From: Sarcocystis neurona
Lineage: Eukaryota > Apicomplexa > Conoidasida > Eucoccidiorida > Sarcocystidae
Direction: 5' to 3'
NCBI GenBank assembly: GCA_000727475.1
Contig: KL647288.1
Coordinates: 1,664,689-1,728,688 of the forward strand
Length of the DNA stretch: 64,000 bases
The notes under the pieces: model-generated
What the model was told of the DNA's origin: nothing
Databases searched by the model: none
The model's input: the letters and a program-made list of their open reading frames with translations, nothing else
Shown here: positions 12,322 to 26,021 of the stretch, piece by piece
Position numbering within the stretch: the stretch's first letter is position 1
Layout of the letters: every line of letters begins with the position of its first letter
Program-made: the position numbers and the translations under genes

Positions 12322-13740
12322 CACATCAACAGGGCTACACCTTCTATCCGCAAAGGCGCACCTTGACACACATGTATCACACATCTATCTTTTCCATCAC
12401 TTTCTGTAGAGATGTGCATGTGTAGGTACTGGTAGGTCTATCTGTCACCTGTGTAGATTTACACTGCCCGTATATATATATATATGTATATATGTATATA
12501 TATATGTGCAGAGCACAGTGTCCTTGGCGCCCGTTTCCAGTGGTGATAGATACAGTATTGCAGATTGCTTCGCACCCGAACGATGCCGGTACACACTTAC
12601 ATTTGGTGCGCGTACACGCGATAGCCTGTGGTGCCCTGGTGTACTTACACACACACGCGCGTGAAGAGATGCGTGCCTCTCTATGAGCACGCATGCACAC
12701 AAAGTTGCAGGCAACAATAAAAGGTGTTTCTGAGTCGAGGTTGAGGAGCCAGGCTGAGTCAGTAACGTCTCTAGTTGTATATTTGTGCATATGTTGCTTT
12801 ACTTGAGCAGCGATGCACGTGCGCCTGGGTATGAAGAAATACATATACCGTCGGTGGAGCGGACATACGTAATGCCGTTGCGTACGCGTACACGGGCGTG
12901 TGTGTGGAATAGCGTAGGTCTAAGGACGCACGCGTAGGTATTGATGCCATTGTACTATAATTATCATTACACCTCACGGTACCTTCGCATAATTTCCCGT
13001 ATCTATCTGTCATGGAGATATGCGTGACGCAGCCGTGCGCCCCCACATGTATGAATTTTTGTACACACGTGTGTACATCTATATGTGTATGTGTGTACAG
13101 ATAGAGAAATGAACATAGGTGGATGTAAACGGTTATAGAGTGAATGCAGTATCTCTTTCCTCCTGTGGATAGACGACTATATATACATATTTCTGGAACC
13201 ACGCATGAACGCGTAGCCAACGGCACATACGTACTTGTGTAATGCATACTTATAGGGGCGTTACGTATCGATATCTGCATCTACATCCATACGCATATTC
13301 CTTCGTAGAAGACAAAAGGGGATCATGCGGTTTTGCACGAGAGTGAGTCATGGGTTACACGCACACTAATTTTCTGGGCCATGTATATGCCTTATCAGAG
13401 AACCGACGTCTGCGTTTCACCGGGCCACACCTCACTAGAGGATGACGCGTAGGCATCATAGGTCTGCCCACCAACGCTGTACGCGGTTTCTCTCTCGTTC
13501 TCTCTGCCCCTCTATATATACGTATGTGTACATATGCGTAACAAGGCACTACTTGAGAAGGGTTTGTACATGAAAGCGAATGTTCCACGTCTGCCTGGTC
13601 TGCCGCTATTCCCCTGTTTGGCACACTTCTTTATCCACATATATATGTGTGCACACACAAGAAATAAAAGGTGTACACCGCGGAGAGCAAGTGTAGAACT
13701 CTTTTATCAAAACAATGGGAACAAGTCATAGTATTCACTT
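12322..13740. other. TA- and TG-rich intergenic flank
   Basis: Downstream of the RBR-like stop there are TA microsatellites near 12470-12510, 13170-13185 and 13510-13540 and many TGTGTA/TACACA words. Open frames here are short and dominated by these words. No gene is supported. Confidence 0.6.
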
Positions 13741-16700
13741 TCCGCGGCTACGTCATACACATATACACGTATATATGTGTGATTATGTTTATCCTACGTA
13801 TATAGACGTGAGGAGATGAAGTGTTCCTGCCGGACGTAAAACAGCTTTCGCTTTCGCTTTCCACAAAGCTACACCAACTTACACTGGCAGAAGTGTGCAG
13901 GTAAGCGCAGCGAGGCATATTCCTTGCTGCAGTCCGGCTACGTATCTCTCCCTTACACTCTGCCTACGAAAAGCTCGCCTCCTGCTGCTCCGTATCAATT
14001 CAGGAACGAGGTAGGTGTGTAGAAGTGGAAAAGCAGATAGAATATATACACGTTGTCGGGGCGTGCGCATCCGTTAGACTTCCTAATCTTGTGTGCAACA
14101 TATATTTATAGACGCGTATGTGCGCAAACAAACATAGGTGTACGAGTAAGAGGTAAAGTAAGAGTGGGTGTCGCACATGTAGGAATGTACCATTTTACTG
14201 CACGCGCCACCACGTAACGGCAACGGGGCATTGAAGTCGAGGAGGTTCACTACCGTCTCGACTCGCGTTCGTGGATCAGCTTTTTGCCGCAGGCATGTAT
14301 CCGGAGAAGCAAGAATGTTTGCGCGCTTCTACACAGAGCTGGCACGCTCAGCAGTACAGTAGGAGCACCTCTAGGCAAACTCACGTAAACAAATACATAC
14401 TGTGTGCCGAGTTATTTCCTCGTAATTTTGAGTTCTCCGCAAAGCCCCAGACTGGTGTGTGTGTTCGTGTATATCTGCGGGTTTTGTTTTGCTTGTATGC
14501 AGTCGAGAGTCTTATGTTGGTCCTGTTTGCGCAGTGGCGACGTGAAGAGGCCTTTCAGTTTCATCACAATCGTCTTAGAAAGCCCTTTTTTTTTCCTCTT
14601 TGCACCACCCCGGTTATTCTCACCTGACCAATGATCGTATCCCAGCAGCGTTATCGTCGCTCTTCATTATCGCTCTTGGGGGTACTAGCGGAAGCTGCTA
14701 AAACGCGTGGGTGCTCTACTCGTGCAGTTAGAATGAGCCGTGGCCAGTGATTGTCGGTGTGATAAATTGGGATCACCAGGAGGGCTGATTCTTCTGACAC
14801 CGCTACCAATGTAAATGATATACACCACTTACGGACTTGAGAAATTGAGTGTTACTTCTCCATTGCGACGGCCCCACCGTGCACTCCTGCTACCGGCACC
14901 GCTTCCTGAAGACGCATTACAACTGATATGTCTTCATGAAAGAAGCGTGTTTGGCATATCTCTCATCGGTGTACACTTGAGCGAAAGGAGCTAAGCACAG
15001 AGATTTCGACCGTAGTGGTATTCGTGTGTATGAAGCGAAAAACGTGTTCTAGCGTAACGACAGGAAAAAGATCAAGGCGCCATGGCTACGCGAAGTCCAC
15101 TGCCGATCCTGATATATTTACGCGCACGTATTCATGGGTACATGAACTATACACCCGTGTGCGTCAGTGGTAGCAGACGTATCTTCTTCCGTTCCCCCAC
15201 ATACGACTGCTACAGTTTTGTATGTGAATGAGATGGCACGTCTGTAAGTTTACACGCAGACGTCAATTTAAACTAACGGTGCAGACGCGGGTCCTTTCGT
15301 AGGAATTTAACTGGAACACACCGTACGGGTCTATTATCAAAACAGCGTTGCTCTGTTTTAGGCGAATCCCTGTACCGGAGACCTGCAGCGGATACACGGA
15401 CGGCCTGCGCAGGGGCGTGAGTATTCCACGCGTTTGAGGAAGCGAGCGGACGAATAGGTCAGTTCCTCTTTGTGGTGATTGTGTGAAACCGCGTACATGT
15501 ACCCCTTATGGTAATCTCGTGTGTAAAGATGTAGACATAAGCGTGGCGTTGAGGTGTGCGAACACCTTCTCTGCGACTAACCTTGCACCGATGCTCCAAC
15601 GTTCACGACGAGCATGCTGTCGTGCACCGTACTACATATATACATATATGTATGTACATATATATATATATTTATGTGTTGTATACGTCCAAGGTATCAC
15701 CCCCTCATGAAAGAAGGGTATGTGCATCTTCGGAGTTCTACTTTGTGTTGGCTCTCGATATGGGGAAGTCTCAACTCCGACCCCGTACGCCCCAGTATTC
15801 ACATCATCTAGACGGCGTATCCGCGGTTCTGATCTCTATCGACAGATACCCAGTCCTGCATAAACACACTGGGTGTGTCTGCACGTGGCGAGGACACTAA
15901 CACAAACTTGGTATACTGCATATGCACGTATGCTCAGATTTGTACAGGTAAACCGGTTGAGTACGTCACATGAACTACGCTAGCGAAAGGAATTACGTAC
16001 CTTTTTCTCCATACGTAGGGACGCGGACACGCGTGGGTCAACGTGCACAGACAACAGTCCGTACAGATACCTCTTCCGTGAGCTTGCTTGCAAGAACACA
16101 GGGAAGAGGTAGAGGTAAACGCACGGGTTGCAAATCGTAAAAATAAGACCTGATCTCCACCCCTATTTCGTCCCCGGTCCATTTTTCTTTAAAAGAGACG
16201 TGAACGGTTCTGGCGTGAATGGTGATCGAAACTGCTGCAATTGTTTTCTTCTGCGGGCTGGGAATCACTGAAAACATCCGGTTAGTGTGTGCTTATAAGT
16301 GCGTGTCCGTATGGGTATACGTTCCATACATCTGCTTATCGATGTAAATATGAGTGTGCGTACTAACGAGTTTAGCTGCGGCACACGTAGATGCACTGAA
16401 TCGAGTTTTGCAGAGTATAGCGATGAAACGTCAGTTCTGCGAGGGCGTGGAAAAACAAATCTCCACATGATACATGTCTAAATTTGCACACTTGCATTGA
16501 AATTCTTCTTTGACGCGAGCACGCCGGTTTTTGCGTGACTGGAGATATTCGTTAGGCCGCAGACGATTGGGATCGGTAACAGTCGCACGTAATCTACTGA
16601 GTTGCACAGAATCCAGAGAGCCGTTGTTTTACTCATATACACGCGCCTCCCTAGTTTCATGTGCATCTCTGCACCTTACTGACCGTGAACAGTCGCATCC

Positions 16701-19700
16701 AGTGTGACAGAACCTCTGTTCTTTAAAATATCTTTCCGGCAAAAGGGCAGCTACCTACACAAGGCTGGAGTTTCCATGAGGGAAGAGTAATCATCATATG
16801 TGAAGTTCCAAAACAGCGGTGGAAAGTGATCGCGCATTTCGCTCTTTCTACGAAGAGTAATAATCAACCGGAATCCACCACCAACTGCTCGTTTAAAAAG
16901 TCTGAATACATTTCAGACGAAGAGCAACGTCAGATACTAGTGCAAATAAGTAATGAAACTAAAGATACTTCGGGGTCATACGTCGCTTGTAATGCAAGAT
17001 AACTGCCCTTTGGGATAAGTTGCCTTATCACTGAGCCGGCTGCCATTTAAACGTGTATTTCCACAATGAACAGACATCTTGACACGTAAAGTAACTGACA
17101 TGTATACCAGACAGGGTGAGGGTTTTGCAGCGATCACCTTCATTGTGCAGCTTTTGCTGAAATGCGCTCCTGGACAGGCGCTTCACAGCCTAGGGTGTAG
17201 CGAAAGACGCACGCACAAATCACTGGTGCCAACCGTTACAGCGTCTCTTTCGTTTCAGCACGGTCAAGAACTGTGATGATGTGGAAGGCGTTTCCCCAAC
17301 TTCCTGCATTTGCAAGCAGTGATATCAAAAGAGAGAGAATAAGTGGACTCGTACCACTGGAAAACGTATTAATTTGAACACTACACATAGTGAACTTACC
17401 ACACCATCACACATGCAGGGCGACCCATCACGAAGCCACCCGTGGCACACTGGAGTTATCAAATTGTTATTGCCTCTTCCAGCACTTCACGCATTCCACA
17501 CACGCAGAACAGTACAGTTATACTGAGGAGGATGGGTATTTCGCTGCAAAGGCTGGGCATGCTGCAGCTTGTTAGCCCCATGGTGCAGTGTTCACCCTCT
17601 TTGACACCAATCATATGTAGAGGCATAGTAGAAGCGAGATTCCTTGCAGCGTTAGTTCGAACCCTTTTCACCTGTAGTACTATTGCTAGAGTTACACCGA
17701 CAAAATGTCATTACTGGGTTGACGCACTTTGTTTTATGTTAACTTTCTTTTAGACGTAGGTGGGCAGGCCCCCCCCCTGGTAACAGCTGCTCAACCGTCC
17801 AGCGTCCGTGTACCTCCTTATTCACTCTAACATCCGAGTCAACTCTGCAGAAAGGTTAGCGCACCTTCCTCATTTGTCGACAGCCATTCACGTTCAACGT
17901 CACGACTTGTCTGTTCCCAAGGTGTGTGTATGGGCAAGTCCGCTTAAGCGTGAACGTTTGGTTGTCGCTGCGGCAGCAGTAGCACCTTCGGCAGTCTACC
18001 CGCGTAAAGCTTGCTGTCCCTCCTCCAGCGAGAAAATTCGGGCCACCGGTTTGTGCCAGCCATCCATCCTGCGTGCGCAGTTCAACATGTGATAACCTGA
18101 TAGTATTTGCTATGGCGCTTTGTCAGCACGTAGTTCTAGAATCAAAAGTGGGTTCCTCGGTCAATTTCTAAATGTTATTGTGCAAGCATTTGCGTGAAAG
18201 CAGGATTTCGCCTCTGCACAGGAAACTCAAGAACAAACGCCCCCTGAGGCATTATGACGAGGGCAGCTGCCGCGGGGTAACCGAAGTTTTTTCGTCCCAG
18301 AATCACTTGCTACAGCACCTGGAGGCAAACCGCATCAGTTTGTAGCGAAAGAAAGTGTGCATGGAATTCTTACGCGAGCGACGAAGTATGGCATGAAAGA
18401 GCTTCAGTGACTAGCGCTGAAAAAACATGTAACAAAGACTTCCACTACAAGAACGCGTGTGTGAATAACAGAATGACACCGTCCAGCGCAAAAAGACGTA
18501 CACGTTTGTTTTTTCCTTGAGATGAGTATTTGAAGCTGTGACATCCGTCTTCGGAGGCGCTCTGCTGATACTGATCAGCATCAAAGGAAACGTACTCACG
18601 GGCAAGTCGCTGCTCGTGGGGCTGCGTGTTTCCGTAACCCTGATATTATTTATCAGATGCCTCTTCGCAAGGATGGGTGGCAGGCTTGTGTAAGCAAGAG
18701 CAGTTCAATGGGGAACCCATTGAGTCACAAGACTGTCACAGAGACTTACTTGACGGGGGCCGGGGTTGTCGTTTTGGCGTCGAGAATAATGCGTTTGCAA
18801 ATGTAGTACACGTACTTCATGCGTCTGGACGGCTTGTCACATGCACCGAGCGAGCATTGCAGATCAGGCAAGAGCTGTGGTAGCGGCTGAGATCAAGAAA
18901 CAGCAAATCCCCCAGCATCCGGGCTGTTGTCCGCCCGTCGGCGATACGTGACTGAAGTCCAACACTTGCGTCGACGTCTTGTACGTATGACACTACCCCT
19001 GAGTAAAGCATTAGGTGCCCGCAGCTCACGACTCAAGCGCATGTATGTGTATTAAGAAGCAGTCTTCTTTCGCTGCAGTGCTGGTTGACCCATGAACAAT
19101 GAAAGTGGTTCAGCAGAATCTCTTTTTTACGTCAGGGACAGGGAAACGACGTGAAAGATCGGTATTCGACAGCATCAATAATCGCTTGGAATGACCAAAT
19201 GTGCTTTCTGGTAAACTTGTGCATCTCGACACAGGACTAGTTGTACAGCTCCGATACATCGCCGTTCGAGTGCTTATAGTGTACTGTCAGTCTGTCTGAC
19301 CTCTGTGTGATTCCAGGTACGCAGAATGTTTTGAACAGGCAACTGAACACCTCAACCAAAAACGACGGCCACGTACACTGGCAGACTTCCAAGCGAGCTT
19401 GCAGTCAAGTCTGTAATCAGAAAGTGCTGGTGAACACCGGTACAGGAAACGCAGGCTGATTACAACCGTTAGGAGTGACCTTTCTCTTTTAATTTCACAG
19501 AGGTATAACGAGCGAAGTGCAGGATTCATATATTATGCAGTGATGTGCATCTGAATGCCTGCCGTGCGAATACTGGAGTGTACGTAACACAAGTCCGAAT
19601 ACATACCGTAGGAATCCGCCCGTTTACGCTGTGAATGAGCGCATAGTCGTAGCACAAGGGGAATTCGGCCGCGCGTGCACACACAACTCTCATGGATTCT

Positions 19701-20442
19701 CCCACAGTTGAGCACTTCTGTCCAAGACAGAATGTCCGACGTCTACCACGTACCCTGACATGCCTTCTTTGCACTCTGAATGTACAGAAGCAGCGGTCAA
19801 GCTGTTTATTTGTTAAAACTGCGTACTTCTGTGCATGCACGAGTGAAGGCGCGTGATAACACTGTCCACCAAACCTTTCCGGATACCACTATACAACGGA
19901 TGGAAGTACTAATTCAAAGGAGACCTTTCGAGGAAAACTCCTCGACTATCCGTCGCTGAATTTCTAAGAACACTTCTCATGGATATAGCCTTCCAGGCGC
20001 CACACCAGATGTGCACCAGATCATGCCGCACTTTTTCTTCTTGATACGCTGCAACAAATCCGCGACTCCCGGCAAACAACACACGTGAAGCGTGGCCCTG
20101 GCCAGCTTTGGTAATTAGGGCAGTGCTCTCCCACCGACTGCAGCTCTCACTTGGTCAAGTCAGGTCGTAGTAGACACAGACACACCTAAAGGATACGAAG
20201 GCAGCAGAGTCTGAAGCAGGATCAGTAGACATAGGTAGATAACGACCTCAGCATGTTGGAGTGCGAGACTTCAAACGCCACAGTTGTGCTTGCCGGAGCG
20301 ATGGATTAGGTTGCGGATGACCGGCCGGGTCGTCGACGGTAAGCGCCGCGTCGACGCTCTGCTCGACGAAGCGAACATTCGCGGTAAACTGCAGCGTTGC
20401 CACTGTTCACCACCGTAACATTCGAGTTCAAAGTTATCGGTT

Positions 20443-20694
20443 TTGCACTGCCCGTGTTGTGGAGAAGCGTTTCTTACCTCGGGACAAGTCGCGTGTTATC
20501 GCTGTTGCTCGGCGCAAGTGCGGCGACGAATCAGGCATCCACCAACGGTAGGCACAACATGCGCCTTTCTCAAGATTTCCGCCCCTACGAGCAGCATCAT
20601 TTGTGGGAGAGACGTGGCCGCTTATGTTGTGCTGTGTGTGGCATTGACCATGTTTTTTCAAGCCGAAGGCGCACAACGGATGACATCACTTTGA
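20443..20694 (+). CDS. Possible small zinc-ribbon frame
   Basis: A frame of about 83 codons contains CPCC, 11 residues, then CYRC, a CxxC-x11-CxxC spacing seen in zinc ribbons. The frame starts with a non-ATG codon. Upstream in the same frame, an ATG at 20317 opens a 33-codon basic peptide that ends at a TAA, and no intron of credible size removes that stop. A different frame (20397-20789, 130 codons) overlaps it and is also open. It may be an exon, a decayed gene or chance. Confidence 0.2.
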   Translation: MHCPCCGEAFLTSGQVACYRCCSAQVRRRIRHPPTVGTTCAFLKISAPTSSIICGRDVAAYVVLCVALTMFFQAEGAQRMTSL

Positions 20695-21897
20695 CGACGG
20701 GCACTTGCACAACCAGGGTCGTTTTCATCCGTCCGTCGGACTGGCACACGGAAACGTACGACGTGGAGAGCCAGGACGGAACGGCGTAGAGTGAGAGCAG
20801 CCGGGATAGAAGGAGGTCTCTGAATCAACACATAAGGCGGCCTTGCGAGCTGTAGAGAGGGCTCCTGGCGTCGCCGGTGCCGGGAAGGGGAAATATCAGG
20901 CGGAGACAGTAGCCACTTTCTTTAGTTGGGGATAGGATCCGTAGTGAGATAGGGTGCACGCCTGGTGTTCTTCTTTGTGCACCTCGGTGCAGTTGTCTTG
21001 GCGATTTGCTTCGGCGCTAAACCAGTGTCGCCCCTTCTGCGACTTCTCACGCCGGTTTGGTAGAGCACTTTCTACCAAAGCTGCAGGCAGAACAGGCGGC
21101 GCACTCTAATGATGATGCCTGACGAGACGAATTAAGCATGTGGTATCTGTAAAGGTATACTCTGGCACCGCAAACCTCAAAAACATGATAATGAAGGGCA
21201 CTGCCGCCTGGGCACGCCTTATCTATAAGCTTCATATCCACCGGTAGAGCCGCGAGGCCACTGGATGGCTAAACAGAGTGCGCATACCGAGCGCATGTTT
21301 TGGAATGAGGTCACCTGTGCTAGTAGACCACGAATGCGGAGACTTGAAAAAGGATCCTCTGCCGTCCATATAGCGAGGAGTGATCTGTTGTGAAGGAGGG
21401 GCTGATGTTTTCTATTATATCCATGGAAGTTTCCGATGTCGTGCGAGTGCGTGATATGTTTGGCTGGTGTAGGCACTGGTAAAGCAGCGCTGCTGAAGAG
21501 TGGAAAGATGATCCGACGGCCACCCGGCATCACGGTTTAGGCACTGGCACGAGAAAAAAGTGTCCCAAAATCGCACGTGCGGCCCTCGCAACAGTCAAGT
21601 GCAGGCGTGCCTACTAAGGTATTACGTGTGGACATAATTTTCCTTCGAAAGGTTAGCAAGAGTCGCATATAGACTTGGCGGAGCAGAAAGTTCTGCACAA
21701 AGGGTAAGAGATACACATGAGGTAGGTTGTATGAAAACTGGATGGCATCACTGCTTACACGTCTGGGTTCCTTTCTAGTATCGCCGCACTATGGAAGGGT
21801 CTGCAACCGTGTTAGGTGTCGACTCTTACACATACTTGGACAAGGGTGTTCTGGCAGGAAACAAAGCTGATTATTACCACTGTATCAGAGTTCTGTA

Positions 21898-22086
21898 ATG
21901 TCGCAGAAGACGGGTCTTTCTCAGTTCCAGCCACAGTTGCGAGAGTCTGTTTCCAAAAACAGGAACTCAAGATCGTCTGTTAGCGAAACGATAGGTGAAA
22001 TTTGCATGCATTCATCCTTAATCAGTGATATTGTCGCTGTAGTCGACAGGGTTCGCAGCCCGGACTGCCACCCGTCAGAGTTGTGA
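21898..22086 (+). CDS. Small ATG-initiated frame, unknown
   Basis: ATG at 21898 opens 62 codons of ordinary composition (Ser/Val/Arg/Gln, no repeats), with a TGA stop. I recognise no domain, signal peptide or membrane segment. It lies in the repeat-poor segment where chance frames of this size are common, and an overlapping minus-strand frame of similar length exists. Confidence 0.15.
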   Translation: MSQKTGLSQFQPQLRESVSKNRNSRSSVSETIGEICMHSSLISDIVAVVDRVRSPDCHPSEL

Positions 22087-23527
22087 CTCGTCTTTTGCAG
22101 CATTGTGCCTGACACCGGTGCAACAGTTTCCGTCTCAGGCTGGAGAGAGGTGCACTAGAGATGCATTGGGAGAACGCCGGTAAACGACACCTAAGTTGTT
22201 CAGCCTTCTCATTTGATCTACTGAGGTAGATTCGGCGTTCGCGCAAGCGAAACCGGATCGTACGACGACGCAATTGGATCCTGATATTCTCTACTGCAGT
22301 GCAAAAGATGTCAGGTCTACCACGTCATAAACGGTGGCACACCAAAAGCAATGTGGACACTTTCCTCGTTATAAAACCGTGCAGGGGCGTTCTGCCAGGA
22401 AACGCGCAACAACTGTTGTACAAAGGAACCACGACGACGTAACTTAGCCCGATGAAGTCTTCAACACCGAATCTAAAAACGCGTACTCCAACACAATACG
22501 TAGTGGTCATCTCACAAAAGTAATGCGACTTCTGCGAACACAGGCACGTAACGCTCCTTGTAACATGCTTTCCATGAAGACGTCCCCTACATTGATCAAA
22601 GAGCGCGGAGATCCGATTGTCAGGCCATGTGTGTCATCCCTACTGCAGGCTATCAGACGCAGTCTTACTGCGGACACAAGGACATAGAGGTAAACTTGCA
22701 TGTCTGGTTTCTGCGACAGCACCTACGTTTTCGACAAGGTGCGGGAAAATACATCCAGAGACACTGTCAACCACACGGCAGCACCAGGCACTCCTCCTAA
22801 GAACAAGAGGCTCTGGGTTAAAGGAGATCCTGAACATGAACACGCTCAACCATCGGCGGTGATAGTGCAGGCAAGACGCGGCAAATGTTAGAGGAATAAT
22901 TATGACCATCACATGTGTCGTATATACAAATGCATATCTCTCTTGATACCTGCACAGTCGTATATGGATGGTGAGAGTGACGCATTTAAACGACCCTTTG
23001 GAACTCAGTATGTCGGTGCAACACTCAATAAGCTCTAGAATAATCAGGCCCGCACGCAGATGAGGCGACTTCCCACACACGCAGGTGGAGGACACGTCTT
23101 CGGGACTGGTGATAAAAGTATTTCTGACCACTTTGGCCGGCCAAGCACAATACATTCATTCTCTCATTATATTTGTAGCCTCAGCTGCGCAGGAAAGCAG
23201 ATAACACGGGGTACATAGCAGAGGACCCCAGTGTGAGCCTTCATTTGCAAAGCGTGTCACACGTACGTCATTTTGCTATTTAAGCCTGTTTACCTCTCAA
23301 CGAATGTACTGCATATATATCTGACTCCTATGGGGATCTGCAGCGTTGCACAGCTGACTTACACTAGCGTTTAATACAGATATCCAGATGAAGGTGTGGT
23401 AAAATCTGGCATGACATAGTTCTGAGCATCTGCTGCAAAGAAAACGCCAGCCTAGCAGCCAAAATACATCGGAAAAAATCTACTACTACAGCAGAGAGGA
23501 GAGCGAAGCATTCTCTGCAGGGACAAA

Positions 23528-23722
23528 ATGCTGCGTCGTGAGGCGGCTGGCAGAAGCGCGCGAAAGTACGCAGGAATTTCTGCAATGTTAAGGGACACGA
23601 GATCACAAGATTTAACTGACCACCTCTACCTACAACAGAGTGAATATTACATGGAAGCAACGACAGCGGGCAATCAAACTGTGCAGAAAGACTCGAGGAA
23701 GTTTACCGGTAGATACCAGTAA
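23528..23722 (+). CDS. Small ATG-initiated frame, unknown
   Basis: ATG at 23528 opens 64 codons, basic at the N-terminus and then mixed charged and polar, ending in a TAA. No motif is recognised and no clear splice sites extend it. It overlaps a minus-strand frame (23364-23660), so the strand is not settled. Confidence 0.15.
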   Translation: MLRREAAGRSARKYAGISAMLRDTRSQDLTDHLYLQQSEYYMEATTAGNQTVQKDSRKFTGRYQ

Positions 23723-24349
23723 AATGCGGGGCGTTGAGTTCTTGCGAATGAGTACAACTGTACACAAATGTAACTTCATACGTTCAGACGTACATAAGCA
23801 TACATTTATACGTACATATAGGTTTGACGCTTTACAGGCGGATACACGCATACGCATCAGTGACCTTTGTCAGGGTGCCCTTCTGTAGAATACCTGTAAG
23901 TAGTACGCTGCCCTTTTCGAGCAAATACGTGGAACTCCTCCTATACAATTGTGTATGAGAAGAGTCCTGCATTTGTTCATACAGAAGGCAGATCCCTGTA
24001 CATTCACATTTTTGTGTATTCATGAATACGGAAGCAAACATATCGTTGTACGTGAACGAGAATACGCGTGCACAGCCGCCTTCTTACTCGCATACAAATA
24101 GGACAGCTCTAATACACGATGCCAGAGCAGCAGCCATGCGGATTACTAGACGCATACTTATGAAGTTACACCATTACCATTCCTCCAATGTAAATAAAAG
24201 TATATGCACACAGACATGAAGCGTGCGTGCGGCTTTCCCGCCACCTACGTATCTCTGTACAAACGTGTGCAGAGGTGTATCTGAATGCACACATACGTAT
24301 CCACGTCTGCAGATTTCTATAGATAGATACAAAATTCCTCCAGTCGTCA

Positions 24350-25200
24350 TCAGCTTCGACTAGCAGCATGGACAGTCGGATGTAACTCTGGTGAATGGCA
24401 AGAGGGATGACGCTTGCGACGCACGTCGTGCTGCTGCCTCAGCTCTCGCTGCTGCCGCTCGTGTTGCGGCCGCTTTGCTCTCTGTTGCTCCCGTGTGTGC
24501 TGGTCTTCAACTGTATTGGTGCCGCTGTTGTCGGGCTGTTTGCTTGTTGCCGCAGGAGCAGCCGGACAGCGGCAACGGCAATAGCGAAGAAGCACGTATT
24601 ATCTACTGCTCGTTGTCTTGTCTGGGTGCCGCCCCTCTTCACGGCTACGAAGCAGGGGGTTGTCGACTTTTTCTTGTCACGCTGTTCCGGCTGATCGTGT
24701 TGATGTGTTTCTACTGCGCTGCTGTTCCTGAGCTGGTGTTTCTTTGTCCGGCTTCTGTTTTGCTGCTGCAGCCGCGCGCGTACGCAAGACCCACATGTCT
24801 CTGGTACTTCCCGCGTCTTCTGTCCGCACGCAGTGTCCCCCCGCATGCCGAAGAATCGAAGGCTTTGTCGATCCTCCTGTCTCACGTGCTGAAGGGCCAG
24901 ACAGTGGTCTTTCTCTGCTGGTCAAGAAGAGCCTGCCACAAAATACCCTCCTTGTCACGCACCCATCATTCCACTTACCCATCTTTCCACGCACGTGTGT
25001 CTGGTTCGTTTTCGTCGCCTTTTGTTCTCCTTGCTGCGGCTGGGACGGGGGGGGGGGTCTTCACCAGCACCGGCGCAGCCAGCGAAAACGCGTGCTGTGG
25101 TGTGTTGTGTGTCTCCTTCGGCGAAGCGACAGCGACCCAGCAGAGAAACCTGCGCACGAATCTGTGAGCGTGTAATCAAAACCTTCTTCGTATAGTTGTG
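24350..25200 (-). CDS. Candidate coding segment, CAG sense on the minus strand
   Basis: The plus strand is CTG/TGC rich, so the minus strand reads CAG. Minus frames here are rich in Gln, Arg, Glu and His (24350-24595 ends in a stop after a HERQQRELRQQ-type stretch) or in mixed composition (24439-24885, 24677-24994). Three minus frames are open in turn, as if spliced, but I could not fix the joins. A 258-codon plus frame (24391-25167) with hydrophobic Ala/Leu/Val stretches competes. Product unknown. Confidence 0.25.
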
Positions 25201-26021
25201 CGCGGCCGTCCTAATCAGACTTTTTTTCTCCTATTTGTGAAGGATCTACGGGGAGGATAATACTTTCGCTACGCGTCGTCCTCCGTGGGCCGCGAAACGG
25301 TAGTAGTAGACAAGCAACACACCATAGTCTACAGGCATTCTGTGCTTCCGTTCCACTCCTTGTATATTTCCATTTGCACAGCTGCACGACACACCTGTAA
25401 ATAGCAAGTATATGACCAGGAAGCTGCAGAACTCGCTGCGTGAGTGTCTCTGCGGGCTTTTCGCCATCCTTCACGACGCTTTGAAGGGACGACGCGGACG
25501 GGCATGCAGGTGAAAGTTCGTCTATCCATTCGTACCACCCATCTGCGTATACTTATATGGAGTGTAAACGTGTGGACGTCTGCCGACAATTGTACATCCA
25601 CGCTTAGATCCCGGCAACGTCTCGTGAACTCGGAAAAGCCTCGCCCCTTAGCAGGTGAAAGTGCCGCCGCAACACTTGCGTTTCACACAGAACTCTCCCT
25701 CCCCTTTGCAGAGGACCCGACAAAATCGTCACAAACGGCCACAAGGCCGCGTGAGCCGGGTCAAAAAAAGAAAAAGCGGAGTTCTTTTGATAGGATGGCC
25801 CAACCGTCTTTTCTACTGCGACAAGAGATGTACTGTGGTGAAGAAACAACGTCCCGCAAATTCTTCGTCATTTTTCTCTCCATCCTGCTGCCCACGTCAT
25901 TTCCTCGACAGAAAATATGTCTGATGTCCGACATTCGTGCGTCCATACATTTACACACGAACACTCGACCAGCAACTCCAGAATACATCTTTACCTCTCA
26001 CAGCCCGCGTCTGCATTTCTC
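25201..26021. other. Unassigned segment
   Basis: Mostly unique sequence. The longest frame is plus 25444-26025 (193 codons, no recognised motif, hydrophobic stretch near its C-terminal third). Overlapping minus frames of about 80-90 codons exist. No gene is supported. Confidence 0.4.

Larger units (their letters stand above)
13741..24340. other. Repeat-poor segment, no confident gene
   Basis: About 10.6 kb nearly free of CAG/CTG repeats and with few TA tracts (short ones near 15630-15680). Base composition is even. Open frames are 60-130 codons on both strands, frequently overlapping in antisense, which is what unselected sequence of this composition produces. The frames with ATG starts or a metal-binding pattern are listed separately with low confidence. 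Confidence 0.5.

Noticed and set aside
17640..17675. tRNA T-arm-like GTTCGAACCC
   Set aside because: No acceptor stem, D-arm or anticodon arm can be folded around it on either strand.
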